Source of the DNA: CBFCZU01 sp965602635
GTDB lineage: Bacteria; Planctomycetota; Phycisphaerae; SM23-33
Assembly (NCBI GenBank): GCA_965602635.1
Contig: CBFCZU010000167.1
Location: 1 to 9,544 of the forward strand
Direction: 5' to 3'
Length of the DNA stretch: 9,544 bases
The notes under the pieces were generated by a model. The model was not told the origin of the DNA. It did no database searches and saw nothing but the letters and a program-made list of their open reading frames with translations. Below are positions 1 through 6,495 of this stretch, one piece after another. A program made the translations under genes and the position numbers. The number at the start of each line of letters is the position of its first letter. Position 1 is the stretch's first letter.

Positions 1-316
1 ACCTGCTCTTGTAGCCGGCGTCACGGGCGAGCTTCGCCGCCTCAGCGACCTTGACGTTGCCCTTGCCCGCCATCACCCGAGCAAGAACGTCCGCCAGGCT
101 CGGTCCCCCTCTCGCCCGCCTGCCTTTCTTGGCGGCGATCTTCTTCCTGCCCTTTCGCTTGATCTTGACGGGCCTGCCGTCAAGCACGGCAATCTCGCGC
201 TCGATCCCGGTGAGTCGCTTGGCAAGTTTGTCTCGTTGGGCTCGCAGCTTCGCCAACTGCGTTTCCTTGGCCGCGAGTTCCTTGCGCAGATCAGCGATCG
301 ATCGTGTCCTTGGCAT
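1..316 (-). CDS. Coiled-coil / basic-linker / winged-helix DNA-binding protein, C-terminus cut by window edge
   Basis: Reading leftward from an ATG at 316 the frame stays open to the edge of the window (105 residues visible). Residues 1-48 form a charged heptad-like helix (RSIADLRKEL, then LAKLRAQRDKLAKRL, ending GIEREIAVL). Residues 49-70 are Lys/Arg-rich. From about 71 a helical domain begins (SLADVLARVM, KVAEAAKLARDAGYKSR) where the window ends. It is a clear paralog of the protein at 2659-3120: both begin MP-x-TR and share the EIAVL segment and the AGYKS turn. A good Shine-Dalgarno, AAGGAGAG, lies about 7 bases before the ATG, which supports this start. The architecture suggests a nucleoid- or histone-H1-like DNA-binding role, which is inference. 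The missing C-terminus should complete the winged helix. The gene is truncated only by the window, with no sign of damage in the visible part. Confidence 0.8.
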   Translation of the reverse strand, partial: MPRTRSIADLRKELAAKETQLAKLRAQRDKLAKRLTGIEREIAVLDGRPVKIKRKGRKKIAAKKGRRARGGPSLADVLARVMAGKGNVKVAEAAKLARDAGYKSR

Positions 317-321
317 TTTGG

Positions 322-329
322 CTCTCCTT
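322..329 (-). promoter_or_regulatory. Shine-Dalgarno site of the left paralog
   Basis: The minus strand reads AAGGAGAG a few bases before the ATG at 316. The second paralog has an almost identical AAGGAGAA before its ATG at 3120, which supports both start choices. Confidence 0.6.
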
Positions 330-360
330 GGCTAGTCAGGCGATACGATCAATACAGGAT

Positions 361-376
361 ACCCGCCATGGCAGGT
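361..376. promoter_or_regulatory. 16-bp near-perfect palindrome, possible operator
   Basis: The sequence ACCCGCCATGGCAGGT is its own reverse complement except at one symmetric pair. It is centred about 52 bases upstream of the ATG of the left paralog, a place where a repressor or the protein itself could bind. It also lies inside the coding-like frame ending at 332, so it may be coincidental. Confidence 0.2.
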
Positions 377-930
377 GATGGGAAGTCCCTCGCCGTCCTC
401 CGCCGGCGGGCAGTCCCCGTCGCGGGCCGTCGTGTCGTGACTGGATCAAGACCAGCTCCCGCTGGCCAGGCTTTGCTCTCTGACACCTACGAGAAAGCGT
501 TGCGACGGGCTGAATTCGCTTTGCCGAAATCTTCGCCCACGCCCTTGCCGCCAAGAAGGGCAGGGCGCGGACGGACTGCGGGTGGACCTGTTGGAGCTTC
601 GAGCTGTTCAGGTAGCGGAAGAGACGGGGCTGCGGGTCGGAAGCAGCATCAGCGGTCCCACTGATCCCTCTCTCAGATTGGGTAGGCCACGGCAGGACGT
701 TCAGGACCAGCGTTCCAGGGGCGGCGAAGGGAAAGGCCATCGAGTCGGCCGAGCTGGCCTGTCGCAACTCCTCCGCCTGGTCGGGATGCTGCTTCCGCGG
801 TGCTCTGGAGGGATCGGTGGCCTCCACCTCATCGAAGCCATCCGCAAGCTCGTCGGACCGTTTCAGCACGCCCAGGGATGCCTACCTCGGCGTCAGTTCA
901 CCGTCTGCCGACGTCCATCCCGTCGATCGC

Positions 931-2295
931 CTACTGCTCCTCTGACGGATGAAAAACAACGGATAGCCTATCTCGCATCTCCTCAAGAGCTCTGCCCAGC
1001 CGCGCCCAATCCCTCTGTACGTATGCCCGCTTCATGCCAGGCTCAACGTGGGAGAGGTACATTTCTGTTGCCGCCGGGTCGATCTGCTCGACCAGCGATG
1101 AGCCGGTCTTACGCACGTACTTGAAGCCAAGCATGCGTACGCCAGCGGCGGCTGTTAGTTTCCCCCAAGTCTGGGCGACGCTGTCTATACGACTTCGTCC
1201 CTTGTACCAGACGAGCGGCCGGCCGTTGCGTGTGAGCAAGGCAATGTCCTCCTTGTTAGCGGGTGTCCGGTCCATCCTCAGCTTCAGGAGCCGAGCTGTT
1301 TCCGGCCACAGCGTCCACTCTCCGTGGATCTCGCTCTTGCGGCGTTCACGTACGATGCGCACGGGGACGCCGGCCTCATCCGTCTCGATCTCCCAGGTGC
1401 GGAGCGTGGCAAGCTCGGTCTGGGCGAAGCCGCAGTTGAGCCCCAACGCCGTGTAGAGCCGCCGTTGCTCATTTGCCGTATGCCAGAGCTTGCAGAGCTC
1501 CTCCAGCGTGAAGGTCTCGACGCCGTTGGCTGCCCTCCTTCGCTCCTCATTGGTCAGTAGCTTCCGCCGGTCAACGGCGAAGGTCTTGGCCAGCCTGCCC
1601 GGCGCCTGCCAGATGCCCTCGTCGTCGCACCAGTAGAGGAACTGCCGGAGTGTCGCGACCATGTTGCGGACCGTGCTCGCGCTGATCTGACGACCGGTTT
1701 TCTCACTCTTCGGTCGGTTCGTCCAGTACCGGACGATTGTCCTGATCTCGCTCTTGTCGATCGAGCAAAGCGGCCTGCTCAGTGGGAGGCTGCGCCGCAG
1801 TATGTCGCACTTGCTCTCCATCGTAGCCCGATGGGCTGGCGAGAACATCTGCTCCGCAGAGATGTTCCTCTCAAAGCGTCCCAGCGCATCTTCCACCGTC
1901 ATCGGAGCATTGCGTCGGGCGGACGGGGTCTTGCCGACTGAGGCGGCAGCCGCAGTTCGCGTGCCGAAGCTGTAGACTAACCGCATCCCTTCCCACTGGA
2001 TCATGACCGTTTGCGTCCCGGCGACGATCTCCTGCCGCATGGTCCGGATCGTCTCCAGGTCTCCCGGCAACCACCCGCCGCCGAGGGCCTTTCGCCTCAT
2101 CCAGAGGAGGCCGATGACCACGGTCAATCGCTGCGACGTCCTCTTCTCGTGCGTGAGGTAGAACATGTGCCCGCCCATAAACTTGCGGTAGATCTTGCGC
2201 GGCTTGAAGTAAGACACCCTCACGTCTTGCTCACGTCCGCGTAGGATGTGGTAGTAGCCGTCCTTGCCTTTCGTCACCTCGACCTTCGTGCTCAT
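931..2295 (-). CDS. Tyrosine recombinase / phage-type integrase, planctomycete-like family
   Basis: A site-specific recombinase of 454 residues. Residues 1-125 form a divergent N-terminal region. About 130-245 is an all-helical core-binding domain (MTVEDALGRFERNI, then TVRNMVATLRQFLYWC). About 260-445 is the catalytic domain. The tyrosine nucleophile is Y425 in AYVQRDW, nine residues after H416 in YLSHVEPG, the canonical spacing. R395 (FKYVRKTG) matches the box II arginine and K320 (RERRKS) the beta-hairpin lysine. Two positions are not canonical: the box I arginine is replaced in LNCGFAQTELATL (A291), and the box II histidine is K392. I recall integrases with an NCGF/NCGM motif from planctomycetes, so this may be a family trait rather than decay. 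The start ATG has a modest GGAAGG site 9-10 bases upstream. The gene reads away from the tRNA fragment at 2462-2500, as expected for an element integrated at a tRNA. GC and codon bias look weaker than in the genes to the right. Confidence 0.88.
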   Translation of the reverse strand: MSTKVEVTKGKDGYYHILRGREQDVRVSYFKPRKIYRKFMGGHMFYLTHEKRTSQRLTVVIGLLWMRRKALGGGWLPGDLETIRTMRQEIVAGTQTVMIQWEGMRLVYSFGTRTAAAASVGKTPSARRNAPMTVEDALGRFERNISAEQMFSPAHRATMESKCDILRRSLPLSRPLCSIDKSEIRTIVRYWTNRPKSEKTGRQISASTVRNMVATLRQFLYWCDDEGIWQAPGRLAKTFAVDRRKLLTNEERRRAANGVETFTLEELCKLWHTANEQRRLYTALGLNCGFAQTELATLRTWEIETDEAGVPVRIVRERRKSEIHGEWTLWPETARLLKLRMDRTPANKEDIALLTRNGRPLVWYKGRSRIDSVAQTWGKLTAAAGVRMLGFKYVRKTGSSLVEQIDPAATEMYLSHVEPGMKRAYVQRDWARLGRALEEMRDRLSVVFHPSEEQ

Positions 2296-2331
2296 ACCGC
2301 GCGGCCTTCCCGAAGTACAATTGGATACACT

Positions 2332-2345
2332 GACCGATGCTCTAT
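2332..2345. repeat. 14-bp direct repeat of the tRNA segment, next to the integrase start (attachment-core candidate)
   Basis: GACCGATGCTCTAT here is identical to 2468-2481, which lies inside the tRNA fragment (D-stem to anticodon stem). The copies are 136 bases apart in the same orientation, and this one ends about 37 bases upstream of the integrase ATG. A recombinase attachment core near the integrase gene is the natural interpretation, but the other end of an element was not found in the window. Confidence 0.5.
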
Positions 2346-2461
2346 TTTACCAGCAGCGGCCGCGAATTTGATACAGAAATCCCAAAATGGATGGAAAGTG
2401 CCTGCGTCAATACCGCGCAACGGCATTGATAGAAATGGTTTACGAACGATCAGCTAGGTGG

Positions 2462-2500
<39 letters not shown>

Positions 2501-2519
2501 AACGCTCTCACGGGCCGAC

Positions 2520-2525
2520 ATTATA
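2520..2525 (-). promoter_or_regulatory. -10 box of the tRNA fragment
   Basis: A perfect TATAAT on the minus strand lies about 20 bases before the first tRNA base, the usual place for a tRNA promoter. It is flanked by the inverted pair GCCGA/TCGGC (2514-2530). The -35 at the usual spacing is weak. Confidence 0.55.
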
Positions 2526-2600
2526 TCGGCCTGCGAGCGGGGTGGTGCCGGTGAACTGCCCGCTGCGCGTATTCCGGCCCGGCGGTTGCGGAGTGCCCCT

Positions 2601-2642
2601 CGCTCGCCGGCGCCCGACCCGTCGGCCGGGCGGCAGCGAGCG
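2601..2642 (-). terminator. Strong hairpin after the winged-helix gene, without a U-tract
   Basis: CGCTCGC at 2601-2607 pairs with GCGAGCG at 2636-2642. The inner arms also pair (2611-2616 with 2627-2632, and 2618-2619 with 2624-2625), around a four-base loop with a few mismatches. It lies 17 bases past the stop codon of the gene at 2659-3120 and before the tRNA promoter, so a terminator role is likely. No T-run follows on the minus strand, so it would not be a classic intrinsic terminator. Confidence 0.4.
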
Positions 2643-2658
2643 AACTCTCGACCGGGGA

Positions 2659-3120
2659 TTACTTCGCGAGCTTGTACACGCCTCGGCTGACGCGCTGGAA
2701 GAGTTTCGGGTCCAGCAGCGTCTTGGCCACCACGGCGTTGAAGTCCTTGCTGAAGCTCTTGTAGCCGGCCTTGGTGACAGCCGCGGCGATGGCCCCGGCC
2801 CGCATCCCGCGGGGGGCCTTGGCCAGCACCTGGCGCATGTACGCCACCAGCGGCTTGCCCGTTGCACGGCGGCGCTTGCGCGCGACCTTCTTGGCCCTCT
2901 TCTTCCTGGCGGGCCTGCCGCGCTTGCGAGCGACCTTCTTCCTCTTCTTCCGTCCGACCTTGGGCCCGGGACCGGCGCCGGTGAGCACGGCGATTTCCTT
3001 CTCGATCGCCGCCAGGCGGGCCGCCGCCTTGGCCCGCCGCCGCCGCAGGGCGACGAGGCCGCGCTTCTTGGCATTCAGCTCGCGCTGGAGCTGCCTGATT
3101 GTTCTCGTTCTTGCTGGCAT
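2659..3120 (-). CDS. Coiled-coil / AT-hook-like basic linker / HARE-HTH-like winged-helix protein
   Basis: A 153-residue, very basic protein. Residues 1-48 are a charged coiled coil (TIRQLQRELNAKKRGLVALR, then RLAAIEKEIAVL). Residues 52-88 are a Lys/Arg/Ala linker with an AT-hook-like RGRP core near 67-70 and repeated KKVARKR units, like histone H1 tails. Residues 89-153 form a compact winged-helix-like domain (PLVAYMRQVLAK, GMRAGAIAAAVTKAGYKS, KDFNAVVAKTLLD, FQRVSRGVYKLAK). The order and spacing match my memory of the HARE-HTH fold (HB1, ASXL, restriction endonuclease HTH), proposed to link DNA binding to chromatin or modification state. A nucleoid-associated role is inference. The start is supported by AAGGAGAA six bases upstream and by a near-consensus promoter at 3229-3256. 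It is a paralog of the gene at 1-316, on the other side of the integrase. Confidence 0.85.
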   Translation of the reverse strand: MPARTRTIRQLQRELNAKKRGLVALRRRRAKAAARLAAIEKEIAVLTGAGPGPKVGRKKRKKVARKRGRPARKKRAKKVARKRRRATGKPLVAYMRQVLAKAPRGMRAGAIAAAVTKAGYKSFSKDFNAVVAKTLLDPKLFQRVSRGVYKLAK

Positions 3121-3228
3121 GAGTTCTCCTTAGTCCGAATCAGAAGTCTGAGAGCAGAGCCTACCGGCCGTGCGGAGGAAATTCAACACACCAATACCAT
3201 TCCGAAAATCATTCCGGTTGAGAACGCA

Positions 3229-3256
3229 AGTATAGAAGCCTCTTTGTTGTTGTCAA
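3229..3256 (-). promoter_or_regulatory. Near-consensus sigma-70-type promoter of the winged-helix gene
   Basis: On the minus strand TTGACA (3251-3256) is followed after 16 bases by TATACT (3229-3234). It points at the gene starting at 3120 and would give a leader of roughly 100 bases. The -35 box sits in a dyad (TTGTTGACAACAA), so a repressor site overlapping it is possible. Confidence 0.65.
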
Positions 3257-3289
3257 CAATTCCACCATATATAGATGATGGCCGGGCGG

Positions 3290-3318
3290 TTCACATTTGC
3301 CTCCCGGCGCGGTAACAT
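3290..3318 (+). promoter_or_regulatory. Candidate promoter of the secreted endonuclease-family gene
   Basis: TTCACA (3290-3295), a 17-base spacer and TAACAT (3313-3318) point toward the gene at 3468, giving a leader of about 145 bases. The same TTCACA -35 with a 17-base spacer precedes the radical SAM gene. The -10 box matches consensus at only four of six positions. Confidence 0.35.
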
Positions 3319-3384
3319 ACGGTATGGGGCGGTGGTTGGTGTTTGAGCGAACTGGCGTATTCATAATATGCATTGCGGGAGTTT

Positions 3385-3416
3385 GGGGTTTTGTTCGGGC
3401 AGCAACCCCCGGCTGC
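3385..3416 (+). promoter_or_regulatory. Overlapping alternative hairpins in the leader of the endonuclease-family gene
   Basis: GGGGTT (3385-3390) can pair with AACCCC (3404-3409). GCAGC (3399-3403) can pair with GCTGC (3412-3416) instead. The two stems interleave and cannot form together, as in attenuators or switches. There is no recognisable riboswitch core, and the stems are short. Confidence 0.25.
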
Positions 3417-3467
3417 GGCAACACTGACGTAAGCGGCTGACGCAGGCGCCGAAAGGACGGCTATTCC

Positions 3468-4328
3468 ATGAAGAGAGTCCTCGCGGCTGGGGTGTTTCTC
3501 GCCCTTGCCCTGGCGGGGCGCTCCGGCCCCCCGCCCGGGGCGACCAGCAAGCCTGCGCCGCGCTTCTCCGTGGCCAGCTACAACATCAACTATGGAAACG
3601 TGAATCTGCCCAAGGTCGTCGAGACGATATCCCAGTCCAAGGCCGACCTGGTGTGCCTTCAGGAGACCAACCGCCAATCGGAGCTGTACCTGAGGCGGCG
3701 TCTCGGCCGGACGTATCGGCACATGACGTTCCGGCATTCGTTGGGGGCGGGCGGGTTCGGCTTCCTGTCCAAGTCGCCCGTGCGCAAGCGGAGGTATCTG
3801 CCCAGGAGGCACGGCGTTTTCGGCACGTGGATCGCCGAGGTGAAACTGGGCGGCAGGGAAGTCCAGATCGCCAACGTCCACCTGCTGCCCACTATCCCCC
3901 GCCGCGGCCAGAACGCCAAGCAGCTCCTGAAGCTGTTCGTGAAGACCGAGGGCATCCGGCGAAGGGAGATCGCCCACATCCACTCGAAGCTTCGCCCGAA
4001 CGTGCTCACCATACTGGCGGGCGACATCAACAGTATTCCGGGCCTCCCCGTCACGCGTTACCTCGCCGCCCGCGGCATGATCGACAGCTTCCGCTCGGCC
4101 GCGCCCAAGGAGGCGAACGGCTTCACCTGGCACCGGCCCTGGCGCGGGATCGAATTGCGGCAGCGCTTCGACTACATCTTCCACACCGCCGACGTCAAGA
4201 CGTGCGCCAGCGAGGTCATTCGCTCGGAGGCGTCGGACCACTACCTCCTGGTCAGCACGCTGACGTGGGCGCCGAAGGAGGCGTCGAGCCGGCCAGCGGG
4301 GAGCGCGCGGGGGCGGAAGTCTGATTAG
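3468..4328 (+). CDS. Secreted endonuclease/exonuclease/phosphatase-fold hydrolase
   Basis: A 286-residue protein of the metal-dependent EEP superfamily (DNase I, exonuclease III, sphingomyelinases and inositol phosphatases). All signature positions are present: N39 in SYNIN, E66 in LQET, H138 in NVHLL, D186 and N188 in GDINS, D235 in FDYIF, and D257-H258 in ASDHY. An intact catalytic site is therefore expected. Residues 1-16 look like a signal peptide (MKR then VLAAGVFLALALA), with likely cleavage after ALA at 16. No cysteine follows, so it is not a lipoprotein, and the enzyme probably acts outside the cytoplasm. The substrate cannot be assigned; phosphodiesters of DNA, lipids or nucleotides are all possible. 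AAAGGA upstream of the ATG supports the start. The C-terminal 15 residues are a basic Ser/Arg-rich tail. It is alone on its strand and converges with cinA. Confidence 0.88.
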   Translation: MKRVLAAGVFLALALAGRSGPPPGATSKPAPRFSVASYNINYGNVNLPKVVETISQSKADLVCLQETNRQSELYLRRRLGRTYRHMTFRHSLGAGGFGFLSKSPVRKRRYLPRRHGVFGTWIAEVKLGGREVQIANVHLLPTIPRRGQNAKQLLKLFVKTEGIRRREIAHIHSKLRPNVLTILAGDINSIPGLPVTRYLAARGMIDSFRSAAPKEANGFTWHRPWRGIELRQRFDYIFHTADVKTCASEVIRSEASDHYLLVSTLTWAPKEASSRPAGSARGRKSD

Positions 4329-4330
4329 CC

Positions 4331-4361
4331 CGGATATTGCACGATGCGCGCGCAACATCCG
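4331..4361. terminator. Hairpin between convergent genes, candidate bidirectional terminator
   Basis: CGGATATTGC (4331-4340) pairs with GCAACATCCG (4352-4361) with a single internal mismatch and an 11-base loop. It lies between the stop codons at 4328 (plus) and 4391 (minus), where a shared terminator is expected. There is no strong T-tract on either side. Confidence 0.5.
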
Positions 4362-4390
4362 ATACCGCGTTTGTATAGTTCGCGGGGATT

Positions 4391-5638
4391 CTACTTCTCC
4401 GGCCGCATCGCCAGCCTGAGGTGATTGAGCGCGGCCGTGGCGGCGCGCCGTCGTATCACCTCCCGCCGCCCGGGGAAGACGTGCCGGTGAACTTCCGTGC
4501 CCGCGGCTCCGCCACGGGCCGGCGCGGCGACGGCTATGTACACGAGCCCGACGGGCTTGGCGGCCGAGGCGCCGGTCGGGCCGGCGCTGCCGGTCACGCC
4601 CACCGCCCAGTGGGAGCCGAACCTCCGCCGGGCGCCCGGGGCCATGGCGGCGGCGACCGGCTCGCTGACCGCTCCGTGCTGCTCGATCAGCTCGGCGGCG
4701 ACTCCGAGCACGTCGCGCTTGGCCGAGTCGGCGTAGCTGGCGACGCCGCCGAGGAAGTACTGGCTGGCTCCGGGCGTGGCGGTGATCATCTGTCCGATCA
4801 TTCCGCCGGTGCAGGATTCTGCCACTGCGAGCGTCTGGCCGGCTGAGGTCAAGGCCGCGGCGACGACGCTCGCCAGCGTGTCGTCATCGGCGGCGAAGAC
4901 CAGGTCGCCCAGGCGGCGTCGGACCTCCTGAACGTCCTTCTCGGCGGCGTCGGATGCCTGGCGGCGGTCCGGCGCCATAGCGGTGATCCGCACGACCACC
5001 TCGCCGGCCATGGGCGCCGTGCCGACCGTCGGGTTCCGCCCCCGGGCCATCATGTCCGCCAGCGCCTCCCCGATGTCCGACTCGCCCGCGCCGAAGGTGT
5101 GCACCTCCCTTCGAACCAGGCCCGCCTCGCTCGCCAGGCGGGGGGCGATCCGCTCCTCGAACATCTCCGTCGCCTCTGCCGGCGGGCCTGGCATCACGAA
5201 CACCTGCGCCTCGCCCACCCGCGCGGCCATGCCCGGGGCCGTGCCGCACTCGTTGTCGATGGCCTCCGCCCCGGCGGGCACCTGGGCCTGGGTGAGGTTG
5301 GAGGGTTTCAGCTCTCGTCCGCGGGAGGCGAAGAAGCCTGCGATGCGCTCGGCCTGGCGGGGGTCCTCGACGAGCTCGACGCCCATCGCTCGGGCCAGGC
5401 CCTGGCGGGTGACGTCGTCGAGTGTCGGCCCCAGCCCGCCGGTGACGAGGACCAGCCCTGCCTCGGCGGCCGCGGCGCCGATGGCAGAGGCGATCCGCCC
5501 GGCGTCGTCGCCCACGGTCACGTGCCGGATGACGGGCACGCCCAGCTCCCCCAGCCGCCGGGCAAGGTAAGGGCTGTTGGTGTCAACGATCAGGCCGGCG
5601 AGCAGCTCGTCGCCGACGGCGATTATCACGGCTTCCAT
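4391..5638 (-). CDS. cinA: CinA family nicotinamide-nucleotide amidohydrolase
   Basis: A full-length two-domain CinA of 415 residues, the usual family size. Residues 1-170 are the COG1058/MoCF-like domain (GDELLAG at 9-15, TNSPYLARRLG at 20-30, TGGLGPTLDD at 66-75, NECGTAPG at 129-136, MPGPP at 149-153), associated in characterised members with ADP-ribose pyrophosphatase activity. After a linker domain, about residues 255-415 are the PncC-type NMN deamidase, with AESCTGG at 273-279 carrying the nucleophile S275, Y302 and K307 in SYADSAK, and GVTGSAGP at 347-354. It converts NMN to nicotinic acid mononucleotide and recycles pyridine nucleotides in the cytoplasm. Some CinA homologs are competence-associated, but nothing here shows that link. 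It starts 46 bases after the stop of the small zinc-ribbon membrane gene and is probably co-transcribed. AGAGGA lies about 12 bases before the ATG, so the ribosome site is weak. Confidence 0.95.
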   Translation of the reverse strand: MEAVIIAVGDELLAGLIVDTNSPYLARRLGELGVPVIRHVTVGDDAGRIASAIGAAAAEAGLVLVTGGLGPTLDDVTRQGLARAMGVELVEDPRQAERIAGFFASRGRELKPSNLTQAQVPAGAEAIDNECGTAPGMAARVGEAQVFVMPGPPAEATEMFEERIAPRLASEAGLVRREVHTFGAGESDIGEALADMMARGRNPTVGTAPMAGEVVVRITAMAPDRRQASDAAEKDVQEVRRRLGDLVFAADDDTLASVVAAALTSAGQTLAVAESCTGGMIGQMITATPGASQYFLGGVASYADSAKRDVLGVAAELIEQHGAVSEPVAAAMAPGARRRFGSHWAVGVTGSAGPTGASAAKPVGLVYIAVAAPARGGAAGTEVHRHVFPGRREVIRRRAATAALNHLRLAMRPEK

Positions 5639-5684
5639 GTCTGGTCGGCTGTCCTCTTGCGCCTCGCCCGGGCGATTTTCGCGC

Positions 5685-6008
5685 TCAGGCGGGCATGTCC
5701 TCTCCCACGACCATTCCGCAGGCTGCGCAGATGGTCTGGCCGGCGACGTGCCGGAGGTTCGTGCCGCTGAGCGGCTCGCCGCAGTGCCGGCAGCGCTCCA
5801 CCTCGGCGCCGCCCTGGCGGCTTCTCCGCAGCTCGCGGAGGTAGTCCACGTATGAGACGATCACGGCCGGGATCATCGTGCCCAGCATCGAAATGATGAA
5901 CCACACCCACCAGCGCCGCCCGCGTCGGCGCATGCTCAGGCCGCAGTGCAGTGCGGCCGCGGTCCACGCCGCCGCGAACACGGCGATGAACCAAGGCCAT
6001 GGCATCAT
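5685..6008 (-). CDS. Small two-helix membrane protein with C-terminal zinc ribbon
   Basis: A 107-residue protein with hydrophobic segments at about 4-22 (WPWFIAVFAAAWTAAAL) and 33-54 (WWVWFIISMLGTMIPAVIV), separated by a basic loop SMRRRGRR. A cytoplasmic tail follows with two CxxC knuckles, C73-x2-C76 (CRHC) and C94-x2-C97 (CAAC), forming a zinc-ribbon-like module. The function is not known. The start is uncertain: ATG at 6008, a second ATG at 6005, or GTG at 6017. The GTG sits seven bases after a TAAGAT -10-like box and could be read leaderless; none has a clear Shine-Dalgarno. The frame continues open to 6443, but that part is Pro/Arg/His-rich shadow. It lies 46 bases upstream of cinA on the same strand and divergent from the membrane gene at 6099. 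Confidence 0.7.
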   Translation of the reverse strand: MMPWPWFIAVFAAAWTAAALHCGLSMRRRGRRWWVWFIISMLGTMIPAVIVSYVDYLRELRRSRQGGAEVERCRHCGEPLSGTNLRHVAGQTICAACGMVVGEDMPA

Positions 6009-6047
6009 CCCGATCACGGTGGTAATCTTAGCCGCGCCGGCGAGATG
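6007..6047 (-). promoter_or_regulatory. Candidate promoter giving a leaderless GTG start for the zinc-ribbon membrane gene
   Basis: On the minus strand TTGTGC, a 16-base spacer and TAAGAT (6025-6030) are followed seven bases later by GTG (6015-6017), in frame with the ATG at 6008. Both boxes are imperfect, so this rests partly on similarity of layout to the radical SAM and lipoprotein genes. Confidence 0.3.
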
Positions 6048-6098
6048 CACAAGCTCGCCCCTCGCCGCTGCCGGTCCGGCGTGGCGGAAAGGTGGCTG

Positions 6099-6383
6099 GT
6101 GGAGATATTCGCCCTCATCCTGCCCTGGCTGTGGATAGCCGCCGCGCTGGTGATCATGTGGCTGGCGGGGCGGTCGCCGCGCCCGGGCCCGCCCACGGTC
6201 TTCGCCCTGGCGATGGTGATGTGGGGTGTGAGCGAGTTCTTCGTCACCCCGGGGGCCGCGCCGCCCTGGTGGCTGCTGGCGTGGAAGGTCGCCTGCGTGG
6301 CGACGGCCGGGGGGAGTTTCCTCTATCTCTACGTCTCGCGCCTCCGGCAGGAAGCCGACGGCCGGGGCCGTCACGGCGACTGA
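6099..6383 (+). CDS. Small three-helix integral membrane protein, unknown function
   Basis: A 94-residue hydrophobic protein with three predicted helices at about 3-22 (FALILPWLWIAAALVIMWLA), 33-48 (TVFALAMVMWGVSEFF) and 58-80 (LLAWKVACVATAGGSFLYLY), and a short basic C-terminal tail. I do not recognise the family. GTG at 6099 was chosen because AAAGG sits six bases upstream. A GTG at 6081 and further upstream codons are in frame but lack such a site, and the upstream residues are Arg-rich and non-hydrophobic. It is divergent from the zinc-ribbon membrane gene across about 90 bases. Co-regulation is possible but unproven. Confidence 0.65.
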   Translation: MEIFALILPWLWIAAALVIMWLAGRSPRPGPPTVFALAMVMWGVSEFFVTPGAAPPWWLLAWKVACVATAGGSFLYLYVSRLRQEADGRGRHGD

Positions 6384-6387
6384 CGCG

Positions 6388-6405
6388 GCGCCCGAGGCGG
6401 GGCGC
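6388..6405. terminator. Short GC hairpin after the three-helix membrane gene
   Basis: GCGCCC (6388-6393) pairs with GGGCGC (6400-6405) around a six-base loop, five bases past the TGA. The gene at 6496-6768 converges from the other side. No T-tract is present, and the area is GC-rich enough for such pairs to arise by chance. Confidence 0.3.
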
Positions 6406-6495
6406 ACGGCGGGCACGGGCGATCCGTTGGGCCCATGTTCCACTCCACCTCAAAGCGGCAGTGCCCTTGCCGGAACATCCGGGCTAGCGCGGCGG

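Larger units (their letters stand above)
317..930. other. About 600 bases without a convincing gene; possible decayed coding sequence
   Basis: Long open frames exist on both strands, but none has a recognisable domain. On the minus strand a GTG at 869 opens a frame to 336 (177 codons). Its first 60 or so codons look coding-like, with G/C-rich third positions, while the rest is Arg/Ser-rich and unconvincing. A different minus frame, open from about 438 after a TGA and ending with TAG at 332-334, has strongly coding-like third positions and a plausible C-terminus (LPITCHGGYPVLIVSPD). It stops only 15 bases before the ATG of the left paralog. The same frame reads plausibly again upstream of that TGA (RFLVGVREQSLASGSW). 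This pattern fits a gene broken by a stop or frameshift, but I do not recognise the protein. The plus-strand frames here are codon-aligned complements of the minus ones. Confidence 0.35.

Noticed and set aside
582..1124. Plus-strand frame of 180 codons
   Set aside because: It is the codon-aligned complement of a minus frame and overlaps the 3' end of the integrase; no domain or ribosome site is seen.
3291..4358. A 355-codon open frame on the minus strand
   Set aside because: It covers the EEP-fold gene, whose full catalytic motif set is on the plus strand; the antisense product has no recognisable features.
6009..6443. N-terminal extension of the minus-strand zinc-ribbon membrane protein
   Set aside because: The residues are Pro/His/Arg-rich with no structure and overlap the three-helix membrane gene on the plus strand.
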